Assembly: GCF_051251695.1 (NCBI RefSeq)
Contig: NZ_JBPOEU010000001.1
Span: forward strand, 1-64,000
Source: Maritalea sp051251695
GTDB lineage: Bacteria; Pseudomonadota; Alphaproteobacteria; Rhizobiales; Devosiaceae
Direction: 5' to 3'
DNA length: 64,000 nt
The notes beneath the pieces were generated by a model, which saw only the letters and a list, made by a program, of their open reading frames with translations, ran no database searches and was not told the DNA's origin. Each line of letters opens with the position of its first letter. Positions within the stretch are counted from its first letter, which is position 1. This document shows, piece by piece, positions 16,283 through 25,540 of the stretch. The translations under genes were made by a program, and so were the position numbers.

Positions 16283-18445
16283 GTGTCGGATCCGTTTTAT
16301 CAAAAGAAGAAAGGCCGCAAGACATCCAAGTTTATTCGGCTTGATTCTTGGCTGGATTCTTCGCTGTTCGAAACGTTTCAATCGCTTGGGATCGGTTACC
16401 AGCGGTTCGGTGATTTCATGTCGCGGTTTCATGTCTCTGGATTTCGACGCTTTGTGGTTGAAATTGTTTCCGACGGCATGACATTTTTCGCGCTTGGGCT
16501 GGTTTTAATGACCGCCTTGGCCATTCCTTCGTTTCAATTGACCGCCACCGGCGAATTCAATGAAGTCGACGACTACGCAATTACCTTTTTAGACCGATAT
16601 GGCAACGAAATCGGGCGACGCGGCATTCGTAGCGACGACAGTTCAGAATTGGCGACGTTGCCTGAATATTTGATCAACGCAACATTGGCGACCGAAGATC
16701 GACGCTTTTACGAACACTTCGGCATCGATATTTTGGGCATTGCCCGCGCTATGGTAACCAATGTACGCGCTAGTTCGTTTGTGGAGGGCGGTAGCTCAAT
16801 CACCCAACAGCTGGCAAAAAACCTATTTTTGTCGTCAGAAAAAACGATCTCACGCAAACTGCATGAGGCCTTTTTGTCCCTTTGGCTTGAGTCACATTAT
16901 AGCAAAGATGACATTCTGAAATTATACTTCGACCGCGCTTACATGGGCGGTGGAAATTTCGGCGTTGCAGCGGCTGCCGATTATTACTTTGGTAAGAAAA
17001 TTCAAAATGTTTCGCTTGCAGAAGCTTCCATGTTGGCTGGCCTTTTCAAAGCCCCCACCAAATACGCACCCCATGTCGATTTAGCGGCAGCAAGGGGCCG
17101 CGCTAATGACGTGCTAACCAACATGGTCCAAGCGGGCTTTATGACCGAGGGCCAAGTTACAGCGGCTCGATTTGCGCCAGCTACGCCAATAGATCGCTTT
17201 GATGATGTTGAATCACCGAACTACTTTCTTGATTGGGCGTTCATCGACGTCAAAGAAATCATCAAAGATTATCCCGTCGGATCCGCGTTTGTGGTGCGCA
17301 CAACGGTAGATCCAGTATTGCAAAAGCACGCCGAGAACTCTGTAAATTCGCTATTACGCGAAGAAGGCGCAGCATATCGGGTGGAACAAGGCGCAATGGT
17401 TGTGATGGAGCCAGACGGTGCCGTCCGCGCCATGGTTGGGGGATCTGACTATGGAAAAAGCCAATTCAATCGGGCGACCAGCCCAACCCGACAACCGGGC
17501 TCGTCATTCAAGCCATTCGTTTATGCGACGGCGTTAGAAACAGGCAAGTTCAGGCCAAGTACCGTTATCACTGACGGGCCAATTTGTATTGGTGATTGGT
17601 GCCCCAAAAACTATGGCCGCTCCTATGCCGGGCGGGTGACGCTTAAAAGCGCGTTAGCGCGTTCCATCAACACTGTACCTGTTCGGCTGTCCCAGTCTAC
17701 CGGGCGTCAACCTATCGCCGACCTCGCGCATAAAATGGGGCTTCAAAACTCTTTTCCTGTAACAAGATCGCTCGCTCTTGGGGTGGTGTCTGTTAGCGTA
17801 TTGGACATGGCCTCCTCCTACGCCGTTTTTGCGAATGAGGGAAAAAAGGCAAAAGGGTTTGGCATCAGTCGAATATCTAACCTAAAGGGCGATGTCATTT
17901 TCGACGCGAAAAAAGCCTACATTCCTGAACAAGTGCTCAAAATCTCCACCGTTGAAGGCATCAACGAAATGTTGCGGGCAGTTGTTACCTCTGGCACCGG
18001 CAGACGCGCCCAAGTCGCAGGAACACCTGCTGCTGGCAAAACCGGCACGACCCAATCCTATCGTGATGCGTGGTTTGTTGGGTATACTGGCAACTACGTT
18101 GCTGCAGTTTGGTACGGCAATGACGATTACACGAAGACCAACAATTTAACAGGCGGTCGACTGCCAGCGCAAACATGGCAAAAATTCATGTCCTATGCTC
18201 ATTCCAATACGCGTATTGCGGATTTGCGAGGTGCTGATTTTGAACGCTTGTCGGAAACTGAAACTGCAATATTGGACGAAAATGATGATAGTTTGCAGCT
18301 TGTGCGCCCGCCTTCACTAACCGAAGCCGCTGGCGAAAAACTACGTCGATTGGAACGCGCTCTTGAAGACCTTGCTCTACGGCTCGGAACCACTAGTTCT
18401 GCTGATATCTCTCCCTCAACCGATAAATCAGTCCCGTTAGGCTAG
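16283..18445 (+). CDS. PBP1A-type bifunctional penicillin-binding protein
   Basis: 720 residues, GTG start at 16283. A basic cytoplasmic N-terminus precedes one membrane helix (about 64-83). The GT51 transglycosylase domain has ATEDRRFYEHFGID (catalytic Glu138) and EGGSSITQQLAKNLFL. The transpeptidase domain has the SxxK motif in QPGSSFKPFVY (near 408), SIN in ALARSINTVPVR and KTG in AGKTGTTQSYRDAWF (near 585). It polymerises and crosslinks peptidoglycan in the periplasm. The following two genes are spaced closely (5 bases, then 4-base overlap), so the three form an operon. Confidence 0.93.
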   Translation: MSDPFYQKKKGRKTSKFIRLDSWLDSSLFETFQSLGIGYQRFGDFMSRFHVSGFRRFVVEIVSDGMTFFALGLVLMTALAIPSFQLTATGEFNEVDDYAITFLDRYGNEIGRRGIRSDDSSELATLPEYLINATLATEDRRFYEHFGIDILGIARAMVTNVRASSFVEGGSSITQQLAKNLFLSSEKTISRKLHEAFLSLWLESHYSKDDILKLYFDRAYMGGGNFGVAAAADYYFGKKIQNVSLAEASMLAGLFKAPTKYAPHVDLAAARGRANDVLTNMVQAGFMTEGQVTAARFAPATPIDRFDDVESPNYFLDWAFIDVKEIIKDYPVGSAFVVRTTVDPVLQKHAENSVNSLLREEGAAYRVEQGAMVVMEPDGAVRAMVGGSDYGKSQFNRATSPTRQPGSSFKPFVYATALETGKFRPSTVITDGPICIGDWCPKNYGRSYAGRVTLKSALARSINTVPVRLSQSTGRQPIADLAHKMGLQNSFPVTRSLALGVVSVSVLDMASSYAVFANEGKKAKGFGISRISNLKGDVIFDAKKAYIPEQVLKISTVEGINEMLRAVVTSGTGRRAQVAGTPAAGKTGTTQSYRDAWFVGYTGNYVAAVWYGNDDYTKTNNLTGGRLPAQTWQKFMSYAHSNTRIADLRGADFERLSETETAILDENDDSLQLVRPPSLTEAAGEKLRRLERALEDLALRLGTTSSADISPSTDKSVPLG

Positions 18446-18449
18446 CCGC

Positions 18450-19022
18450 GTGTTCGCAAAGTTCATCTATTTGTGCCTGACTTTGGCTGTTGCCCTTAGC
18501 GTTGGATTTGGCTCTGCCTATTTTATGCTTGAGGATGGACGTCAGCTTTCTGCCCAAAAATACGGGTCATGGTATGGATGGCCAAATTCAGGTGCAGCTG
18601 ACATCGATCCTTACTTGAAAGCCAGTCTCGCGCGGTCTGGAAATTTGCAAATGGGCCGCGCTGAAGGCGTTGTGTTCACCGCAGACACGGACGATGATGA
18701 CATTTCCCTTAGTGCAAATTGCAGCTACCAGATTGCAGGCACAACCCCCAATGCATCGGTTTGGACGTTGCGCATTCAACATGCGCAAATTGGTGGGCAA
18801 GTTATTGATCCGCACTATTTGGTCAGTTCAGAGATCGTTTATAATTCGGATGGCACCTTCAACATCAACGTGTCGCAAAATGTTCAACCCGGAAACTGGC
18901 TGCCCATACTGTCGGACAAAGAATTTGCCTTCATCATGACGTTTTACGATACCAACGCATTTTTGGTGGTTGGAAATGAAGTCGCTCGTTTGCCATCTGT
19001 TCGCAAGGTGAGTTGCCTGTGA
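18450..19022 (+). CDS. DUF1214 domain membrane-anchored protein
   Basis: 190 residues, GTG start 5 bases after the PBP stop. One N-terminal membrane helix or uncleaved signal (residues 5-27, LCLTLAVALSVGFGSAYFML) precedes a periplasmic domain with NASVWTLRIQ and VQPGNWLPI, typical of DUF1214. In many bacteria DUF1254 and DUF1214 are fused in one protein; here they are separate neighbours, DUF1214 first. Function is unknown; linkage to a PBP suggests an envelope role. Confidence 0.85.
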   Translation: MFAKFIYLCLTLAVALSVGFGSAYFMLEDGRQLSAQKYGSWYGWPNSGAADIDPYLKASLARSGNLQMGRAEGVVFTADTDDDDISLSANCSYQIAGTTPNASVWTLRIQHAQIGGQVIDPHYLVSSEIVYNSDGTFNINVSQNVQPGNWLPILSDKEFAFIMTFYDTNAFLVVGNEVARLPSVRKVSCL

Positions 19023-19561
19023 GCAAGTTTTTCACCCACATTTTTGCAGGATTGGTGCTGGGTGGCATTTTCCACCTGGCGTTCATTTTAATCCTACCCG
19101 GCCAATCAATGCACAATGCATGGACCACGATTGATCGATTGGGTACAAAAAACCAAATGATGGTCATCAAAGCCACGGGGGACAGCGCCTGGTCCCGGCT
19201 TAACCTAGACCCGGCATTTGTTTATGCAGCGTGTCAAATTGATCTTTCAGATGGACCTGTATCGATTTCAGGTAGATTACCCTCAGCGTTCTGGACGGCT
19301 TCTTTGATCGCCAAGGACGGAAGTGTGCCATATTCGACGACCAGTCGAACCAGCAACGATCGCGACTTCAACATCGCGACCTTCAATCCATCACAGTCAA
19401 GACGATTGACCAATGCCGAGTTTGAATTGGACCCGACATTGCTGATCATCAAGCTTCCAGCTGACGAATATGTTGCAATTATCAGAGTTTTACCCGCCCA
19501 CCGCGCATTGGCGAAAGCCTATCGAGAAAACCTTGCAGATTTGACTTGCAGCACTCTCTAA
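19019..19561 (+). CDS. DUF1254 domain membrane-anchored protein
   Basis: 180 residues from the GTG at 19019, which overlaps the previous TGA (GTGA) and has AAGGTGAG upstream; an in-frame TTG two codons earlier is less likely. An N-terminal hydrophobic helix (about 6-28) is followed by a domain resembling DUF1254 (DPAFVYAACQIDLSDGPVSISG). Probably works with the DUF1214 partner in the periplasm; the function of neither is known. Confidence 0.8.
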   Translation: MSKFFTHIFAGLVLGGIFHLAFILILPGQSMHNAWTTIDRLGTKNQMMVIKATGDSAWSRLNLDPAFVYAACQIDLSDGPVSISGRLPSAFWTASLIAKDGSVPYSTTSRTSNDRDFNIATFNPSQSRRLTNAEFELDPTLLIIKLPADEYVAIIRVLPAHRALAKAYRENLADLTCSTL

Positions 19562-19596
19562 ATAGGCGGGCGGCCTTTGATTGGCCGCCGGCCTAT
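19562..19596. terminator. Strong hairpin between convergent genes (bidirectional terminator)
   Basis: A 14-bp stem with one mismatch (arms 19562-19575 and 19583-19596, core GGCGGCC/GGCCGCC) and a 7-base loop starts right after the DUF1254 stop and ends just before the stop of the convergent lipoprotein gene. T-rich sequence follows on the plus side (TGGTTATTTT). Confidence 0.7.
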
Positions 19597-19599
19597 TGG

Positions 19600-20481
19600 T
19601 TATTTTAGATACACGTCGTCAGTCGGTTTTTCCATTTGCGTGGCATAGCGCGAATCTAGCAATGGGAACTTTTTATCGTGATTGTAGCTTTCATCGGAAA
19701 ACGGATCACAGAACTCACCGTTTTTGGCACGTCCAACCAACACCGCGAAACGGTTTAAATACTCATTTGCGGTGTGCGCTTCTTCGTGCGGCGTTTCCAC
19801 CAACAAGCGATTGAGCGCAACGTCGTAGGATTTATATCGATAGTCCACAGCGCGCGCGAACCAATTGATTACGTTCTTGTTTTCATACTCGCGAGCCAAC
19901 ACCTGTTTTTTAACTTCGCGGTTTTTCGCATAAAGTCCTTTGAGAGCAACTTGGCGGCGGCGCTCAATTTCCATCACTTTGCAAATGCTGGCAAAGGCAC
20001 CGGGAATAGTCTGAATGTCGTCATTCGCGTCCTCAGCCAAGCGCATATAGCGACCACGCGAAGATGCATATTCGTCTAGGCGTAAATGGCGATAATATCT
20101 GTCAGTGCGAAAATTCAGGTCAACAGGTTTGCCAATTCGGGTGCGCTGCATTTCAATTGCAGAATCAAACATCCAATCGCGCGCGTGGTTCGCCACCAAA
20201 AACCGCCAGACGCGGTCGCGCATCTCTTTTTCTTCGTTTGTTAAATTGAACAGGGATACCGGTTCTTTATTTTGGTGAGCGATAAGCGCACCAGCACGCG
20301 GCAAAACTTCGTCATGCAACACATCTGACTGAACGCGACCAAAGTCGCCTACAGGGCGCGCGCACGCAGCCAAAGACACAACCAGTCCAACCAGACTGAT
20401 TGCCTTTAGTAAATCAACGATGCTTGTTCCGACCTTTGTCGTGCTTTGATCGCAAACGTTCATCGTGAATTTGTCTTTCAT
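19600..20481 (-). CDS. Putative lipoprotein of unknown function
   Basis: 293 residues, ATG at 20481 with GGAG seven bases upstream. The N-terminus carries a hydrophobic segment ending in a lipobox-like LVVSLAAC (Cys about 40), so a lipidated envelope protein is likely, though the leader is long unless translation starts at the second Met (residue 7). The mature part is helical, Arg- and Glu-rich (EIERRRQVALKGLYAKNREVKKQ) with no Cys pair pattern. I do not recognise a named family. It is convergent with the PBP operon and divergent from the DUF2336 gene. Confidence 0.75.
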   Translation of the reverse strand: MKDKFTMNVCDQSTTKVGTSIVDLLKAISLVGLVVSLAACARPVGDFGRVQSDVLHDEVLPRAGALIAHQNKEPVSLFNLTNEEKEMRDRVWRFLVANHARDWMFDSAIEMQRTRIGKPVDLNFRTDRYYRHLRLDEYASSRGRYMRLAEDANDDIQTIPGAFASICKVMEIERRRQVALKGLYAKNREVKKQVLAREYENKNVINWFARAVDYRYKSYDVALNRLLVETPHEEAHTANEYLNRFAVLVGRAKNGEFCDPFSDESYNHDKKFPLLDSRYATQMEKPTDDVYLK

Positions 20482-20690
20482 ACCGTACTCCAGGAAATAT
20501 TATAACGTCGCCGTTCCTACCGACAGTATCCCTGTCCTTGCACGGTTTGCTCTTTTTCAAAAATGATAGGATCTTCCCCATGGGAGACCTCACAAAACTG
20601 TGTTTAGTTGACTTTCTTGTTCACAAAAACTCACTGACTCTATTTCCCGATTGAAAAACCGGGGACAAACCCATTAAGAAATCGTCAAGG

Positions 20691-20706
20691 TTAACAGTCT
20701 GCTAAC
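20691..20706. promoter_or_regulatory. CtrA-like box upstream of the DUF2336 gene (imperfect)
   Basis: TTAA-N7-CTAAC differs from the CtrA consensus TTAA-N7-TTAAC at one base. It lies in the 288-base gap between the divergent lipoprotein and DUF2336 genes, about 65 bases before the DUF2336 start. Apart from this box and AT-rich stretches I see no gene or RNA in the gap. Confidence 0.3.
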
Positions 20707-20769
20707 GAATTGATGGAATTAGTAAGTTAATTGATTTGTTTTGAACCAATTTAGTGATTTTGGGCGATT

Positions 20770-21939
20770 ATGATCGGCTTTCAACCCTACGAGACGTTTC
20801 AGCTGCTAATTGAAACTGGCGGCGTCGACAGAGCAAACACTCTGCTTATCGCGGCATGCGACGCCTATTCGCGTCGTCCAAAGCCATTGCCGAACGAACG
20901 TATGCAGTTTGAAGCCCTCGCCCTGCGCCTATTCCCAACAGCGACCCCTTCTGCACGCCAACGCGCAGCATCCAAGCTTGCGCGCTCGCCTCACCTTTCC
21001 TCGGTCTTGGAAAAACTTGTGGTTGACCATATTGGTGACGAGTTGGGTTTCTTTTTAGAAACCAACGAATCTATTTCAGAAGAAATGCTTTCCAGCATCG
21101 TTGAAGAAGGTAATGTTGAAAAAGTCGCGTTGATTGCCAAACGGAGCGGTCTATCGAAAAAACTTGTCAGTCAGATCTTCCCGGTGAACAGCCGCAAAGT
21201 TTACCGCTCGCTGGCAGAAAATCGGTCGATCCATTTCTCTGGGCCTTATCTGCGTGCGATCAGCAAAGCGGCTGGTATGGACCAGCAAGTGGCTCATTCG
21301 CTTGCCGCGCGGGAAGACTTTGATAAAGCATATCTGTTGGCTGCATTTTTTGACCTTTCCGAAACTGAGCGACTTGAAGTTCTAAAGTCATTCCAAGGCC
21401 GCAAAATTCCGCGCACAAATATGCATCGGACATACGAGCATATCTCCGTTGCAACGGCTGAATTTACACAAGCCATGATGAAATTGTTGTCGAAGAATCG
21501 ACGCCCAGAAGTCACACGGCTACTGGTGCAAATTACAGGTTTGGATGAAGTTCGCTGCGGTGAAATTGCACATGACGCAAGTGGTGCTGCATTATTCGTT
21601 GTTTTACGCGCATTTGGTTGTAATGAATATGATGGACTAAAAGTGCTCATTCACGCAACAGCCCACGACCAAAACAACTCCGGCGCGTTGGCGCAATATA
21701 CGCGTTTATTTAAGCAAATTGAGCCTGAAGCCATGGTGTTTGCCATGTCGGTTTGGCGTGGTGATGTTGAAATGACTGCGTTGGCGCGGGAAGCAAATTC
21801 TGCTCCAATTTCGCACAAGCCTCTTGCGCCATACAGCAAGCGTACGCCTGAACTTGATCGGGCAGCGGACAAAGCATCGGATTCGGTCGAACGGGCAATG
21901 GAAGCCGTGCAAAAGCTTCGCGGCAACAAAGCTTCCTAA
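20770..21939 (+). CDS. DUF2336 domain protein
   Basis: 389 residues, ATG at 20770. Helical repeat-like sequence throughout (RQRAASKLARSPHLSSVLEKLVVDH, VAHSLAAREDFDKAYLLAAFFDLSETERLEVL), characteristic of the alphaproteobacterial DUF2336 family, which is built of tandem helix pairs like HEAT repeats. No catalytic motif is seen; a scaffold role in signalling is often assumed but not shown. Its stop overlaps the stop of the convergent DUF1491 gene by three bases. Confidence 0.85.
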   Translation: MIGFQPYETFQLLIETGGVDRANTLLIAACDAYSRRPKPLPNERMQFEALALRLFPTATPSARQRAASKLARSPHLSSVLEKLVVDHIGDELGFFLETNESISEEMLSSIVEEGNVEKVALIAKRSGLSKKLVSQIFPVNSRKVYRSLAENRSIHFSGPYLRAISKAAGMDQQVAHSLAAREDFDKAYLLAAFFDLSETERLEVLKSFQGRKIPRTNMHRTYEHISVATAEFTQAMMKLLSKNRRPEVTRLLVQITGLDEVRCGEIAHDASGAALFVVLRAFGCNEYDGLKVLIHATAHDQNNSGALAQYTRLFKQIEPEAMVFAMSVWRGDVEMTALAREANSAPISHKPLAPYSKRTPELDRAADKASDSVERAMEAVQKLRGNKAS

Positions 21940-22271
21940 CTCAAATCCGATATTGCTAGGCCCAGTTCGTCATCTCTGGTTTCAATTGAAATAACCCAAA
22001 AATCTGGATCAAAGTCCGCTTCTTTTTCAATGCGTTCGCGCACGTCTGTTGGCGTGCCCGCCTCTATGCGGCGCATAAACTCTCGGTCTGAAACGTCCGG
22101 GTTGGTTGGCGCGGGTGAAAAAAGCGAAACTTTGCCGTTCAGATGATCAACTTCAATCCAAATCTGCCCCGCATCCACATCCCCGCGTCGGGACACAACA
22201 CAAAAATTGCCAACATTATTGTGTCGTCGCACAAAGGCGGACACCCAAATGTCTGCGCGCAATTTCGACAT
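21936..22271 (-). CDS. DUF1491 family protein
   Basis: 111 residues. LRADIWVSAFVRRHNNVGNFCVVSRRGDVDAGQIWIEV and a C-terminal DFDPDFWVISIETRD are the conserved parts of DUF1491, a small alphaproteobacterial family of unknown function. The ATG at 22271 lies 4 bases after the stop of the peptidoglycan-binding gene, so the two are co-transcribed. Its terminal TAG overlaps the TAA of the convergent DUF2336 gene. Confidence 0.9.
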   Translation of the reverse strand: MSKLRADIWVSAFVRRHNNVGNFCVVSRRGDVDAGQIWIEVDHLNGKVSLFSPAPTNPDVSDREFMRRIEAGTPTDVRERIEKEADFDPDFWVISIETRDDELGLAISDLS

Positions 22272-22275
22272 GGGG

Positions 22276-23115
22276 TTAAAAGTCCGGGTTGGCCGCTTTG
22301 AGCAACGTGATCAATTCCGGGCTTACTTCGCCTGTTTGATCATAATTATTGAAGGATTCGAATTTGCGAATTGCTGTGGAGGTAGATTCTCCCAAAATGC
22401 CATCGATCTTGCCCACATCATATCCCAAGGCATGAAGCCCTTTTTGAATTCGAACCACCATATCTGTGGTCAGAGCAGGTTGATTGGTCCCATTTGGGTT
22501 TGTTTTCTGCGCGATCTGCAACAATGGGTCTCCACTGCCAACTTGGGTCGGCATCGTTTGCGACTCAGTTTGCGGTTTGGCAATTGTGCCGGTCGATAGA
22601 ATAGCAATTAATGCGTCGTTGATGGCGCCAGTTGCTTCCAGTCCATTGTTCACTTCAAATTCGCGGATTGCTGTCGCCGTTTTGGGTCCGTAATAGCCGT
22701 CTACTTTTTCTTGAAAATAGCCAAGATCAAACAGTTTTGACTGCACAAGAAAAGCATCTGGATTGCCAGTAACCGGTCCAAAATCAGATCGCGTTGCATT
22801 GGGTTGTGCTGATGTGTTTGTCGATTCGAGCGTTGGACGGCTTGGCGGCGGCGTAAACTCCTCCACCGGCTGCGTAACTTGCACGTTGGCCGTTTGCACA
22901 CTGGTCTCTCCCGCAAACAATGGGGCCGGATGCCCATCGGTTTGAAGGAAAAGCGCATTGGATGCTGCCCAGCCAAGGGATATGCACATTGCCGCAGCAA
23001 AAACAGTATTGGCCGGCGACTTTGCCATAGCCTTAAACATGGGTGCGAAAGTTTCAAATTTTAGACCTGGCATACGTAGCTGCGGCCCCTGATCAATGTT
23101 GGCATAGTTTGCCAT
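22276..23115 (-). CDS. Membrane-anchored protein with two peptidoglycan-binding domains
   Basis: 279 residues, ATG at 23115 with GGGAGA upstream. A cytoplasmic N-terminus of about 33 residues, a membrane helix (about 36-56, NTVFAAAMCISLGWAASNALFL), a proline-rich linker and two PG_binding_1 repeats: DLGYFQEKVDGYYGPKTATAIREFE (about 140-170) and ALGYDVGKIDGILGESTSTAIRKFE (about 230-260). It should bind murein in the periplasm. It lies 17 bases downstream of the histidine kinase gene, in a predicted operon kinase - this - DUF1491. Confidence 0.88.
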   Translation of the reverse strand: MANYANIDQGPQLRMPGLKFETFAPMFKAMAKSPANTVFAAAMCISLGWAASNALFLQTDGHPAPLFAGETSVQTANVQVTQPVEEFTPPPSRPTLESTNTSAQPNATRSDFGPVTGNPDAFLVQSKLFDLGYFQEKVDGYYGPKTATAIREFEVNNGLEATGAINDALIAILSTGTIAKPQTESQTMPTQVGSGDPLLQIAQKTNPNGTNQPALTTDMVVRIQKGLHALGYDVGKIDGILGESTSTAIRKFESFNNYDQTGEVSPELITLLKAANPDF

Positions 23116-23132
23116 GGTAATTCATCTCCCAA

Positions 23133-24935
23133 TTAGCCTGCTTTTGTGTGCAAATTTTGGCGCTGTTTGCGTTCTTCTGCAGCAAACTGCCGATCACTTA
23201 ACTCTTCAAGAACCCCAGTTTGTTGCTCAGGTCCTGGTCCATCAATTGGCAGATCGATTGTGATTTCAGTGCCTTTGCCCAATGTGGATCGGATACTTAC
23301 ATCACCATCGTGTAACTCTGTTAGCCCCCGCACAATAGACAGCCCAAGGCCAGTACCCTCATATTGTCTATTAAGGCCATTTTGTGCCTGGAAAAATGGT
23401 TCGCCCAAACGATCAATGTCGGACTGAGCAATACCAATACCCTCATCTATTACCCGCATAGATATTTTCTTACCGATCACCCGCATGTCCAAGCAAATGG
23501 TTGCATCCTGCGGACTGAATTTTATGGCGTTTGTCAAAAGATTGATGAAAATCTGGCGACAGGCGCGTTCATCTGCCAATATTTTTGGCAAATATTTGCC
23601 TAACTTGGCTTCCAGTTTGATGTTCTTTTTGTCTGCAGCATTTTTCACAATCGCAAAACATGGCCCAACCAACGTTTCTGGAGAAAACTGCTCTGTTTGA
23701 ATCTCAAACTTACCTGCTTCGAGTTTGGACATATCCAACAACATCGTAACTGTATCGAGCAAATGAGTGCCCGACTGCTTGATTAGCTCAGCATATTCCA
23801 AATGGTCATCCGATAGTTCCCCACCGATATTGTTGATCATCATGTCTGAAAATCCAACAACAGCATTTAGCGGCGTTCTTAGTTCATGCCCAATGGTCGC
23901 CAAGAACCGAGATTTAGCATCATTGGCCGTTTCAGCCTGTTTCTTTGCGTCTTCCAAGTCAGATTCTTGTGATTTTCGCACGGTGATATCACGCATAATA
24001 GCGATCACCTCAGAACGACCCTCATCATTCTTGCGCTCATGAACAGCCGATAGGGCAACTTCCACCCAAACGAATTCAGACTTTTCTTCTCGATCGCAGC
24101 GGATGCGGACATCAATCGTTTTTGCTTCGTGCTTATACCCGACGTCGGCGATAGCACTCATATACTTTGGGCGATCCAGAACGTGGACACGTTGTAAAAG
24201 TCCACTGCCAGCCAATTCATATCGGCGGCAACCAAAAAGGGTTTCCGAAGTATGGGAGAGATAGATCAATTGACCGTCAGGCGCATATCGAGCGACTGCA
24301 TCGCGAACGCTCTCGACTAAATGCTTAAACGCGCGAACTCGTCCCTGATCATGGGCCGAAATTGCACGTTTTAGTTCAATAAATGAAACGATCAACAGCA
24401 CGTAGGCACAGATGATAACCAGCAAAGCCAACATCTGAGTTGAAACAATGCCTGTTTCGACCTGCAAGCGCTGACCGCTCGCCAAGATTGCAAACTGTGC
24501 AGCCAAAGCGCTAAGTGCCAAAACAACGCCTGCGCCATATGTTTTTGAATGACCAAGGGCATACCCATAGATTGTGGCGGATATGACGATCGCGACACCT
24601 GCATAAATGGTATTCGGATCTAAAAATGTAACAAACGGCCCTGCCAAGCATAAAGCAACAGCCTGAACAAAAATCGATGCCTCTGGCCCAACCTTGCGGG
24701 CAATCATCATCGAAATCGAATATAGAAAAGTCGCACCGGCAACCACCATAGCCAACTTCGGTTGACCTGATGCAAAAAGATAAAGGGTTAAGGGCAGCGC
24801 AGCGATTGCAATCACCATGCTGGCGCGCGTGTTAAATTCCACCGCACTGGTTCTCACCTGATTGAGATTATCGCCAAGTTTACTGCGGTTGGAAGGCTTG
24901 AGCCAAACAAACAGTGCAGCCAAGAGGTTACGCAT
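23133..24935 (-). CDS. PAS-domain sensor histidine kinase (PleC/DivJ-like)
   Basis: 600 residues from the ATG at 24935; a TTG 17 codons earlier is the alternative. Several membrane helices (about residues 40-190) are followed by a PAS domain (VRDAVARYAPDGQLIYLSHTSETLFG) with a PAC-like part, then HisKA with FLATIGHELRTPLNAVVGFSDMM (phosphorylated His350) and an HATPase with N-box FINLLTNAIKFSP, DEGIGI and GTGLGLSIV. The H-box sequence is of the alphaproteobacterial PleC/DivJ type. No response regulator is adjacent; it may act on DivK-type partners encoded elsewhere (inference). Confidence 0.9.
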   Translation of the reverse strand: MRNLLAALFVWLKPSNRSKLGDNLNQVRTSAVEFNTRASMVIAIAALPLTLYLFASGQPKLAMVVAGATFLYSISMMIARKVGPEASIFVQAVALCLAGPFVTFLDPNTIYAGVAIVISATIYGYALGHSKTYGAGVVLALSALAAQFAILASGQRLQVETGIVSTQMLALLVIICAYVLLIVSFIELKRAISAHDQGRVRAFKHLVESVRDAVARYAPDGQLIYLSHTSETLFGCRRYELAGSGLLQRVHVLDRPKYMSAIADVGYKHEAKTIDVRIRCDREEKSEFVWVEVALSAVHERKNDEGRSEVIAIMRDITVRKSQESDLEDAKKQAETANDAKSRFLATIGHELRTPLNAVVGFSDMMINNIGGELSDDHLEYAELIKQSGTHLLDTVTMLLDMSKLEAGKFEIQTEQFSPETLVGPCFAIVKNAADKKNIKLEAKLGKYLPKILADERACRQIFINLLTNAIKFSPQDATICLDMRVIGKKISMRVIDEGIGIAQSDIDRLGEPFFQAQNGLNRQYEGTGLGLSIVRGLTELHDGDVSIRSTLGKGTEITIDLPIDGPGPEQQTGVLEELSDRQFAAEERKQRQNLHTKAG

Positions 24936-25191
24936 TACAAATTGCCACTCGATGCAAATTAACTGATAGCCCAAACTCTCACGCAAGAAGCTAAGACGAC
25001 ATTAAATAGGCCCATATGAGGCTCAAATCTGCATTGGTTTTTTCCGGCGTGGTAAACAAATTCTTTTCATGTTCATTTCATCTTCAATTGATGGAAAATT
25101 GGCAGATAGATAAAATTTTAGCTTTTTGTCGCACGCAGGATTTACATCTGATGTGTAATTTGGCCTCAACGGAAATTTTTGGTCGGGGAAA

Positions 25192-25485
25192 ATGTTTTTA
25201 GTTCGTTGTACATTTTGGTTAGCGGTAGGCTTCATGGTGATTAAGCCATTTGTGTTGGACCCCAACACGGCTGTCGCTATAGCCAATTCAACCTTACAAA
25301 GCGGGAAAAACATTGCCATCGAGCAAGCGCTGCAGCTGGATTGTAACGATGCTACTTGCACCACGATTAAAACTGTTGCTGCGGTGAGTGCATTGACATC
25401 AAACCAGTTAAGCGTGCCGACACTAAACAATAAAATTGAGGAAGGTGGTCCAACACCTCCTCTTCGCCCAGACTGGGCAAACTGA
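25192..25485 (+). CDS. DUF5330 domain small exported protein
   Basis: 97 residues, ATG at 25192 with GGGGAAA upstream. It starts with a hydrophobic signal or anchor (LVRCTFWLAVGFMVIKPFVL), followed by a short domain with one Cys pair (LDCNDATCTTIKTVAAVS) as in DUF5330, a Hyphomicrobiales family of unknown function. The end is proline-rich. A strong terminator follows. Confidence 0.8.
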   Translation: MFLVRCTFWLAVGFMVIKPFVLDPNTAVAIANSTLQSGKNIAIEQALQLDCNDATCTTIKTVAAVSALTSNQLSVPTLNNKIEEGGPTPPLRPDWAN

Positions 25486-25540
25486 ACCAACAAGAGGCCG
25501 CATCACTTCCCCGATGCTACTCCAAATGCGGTTTCTACTC

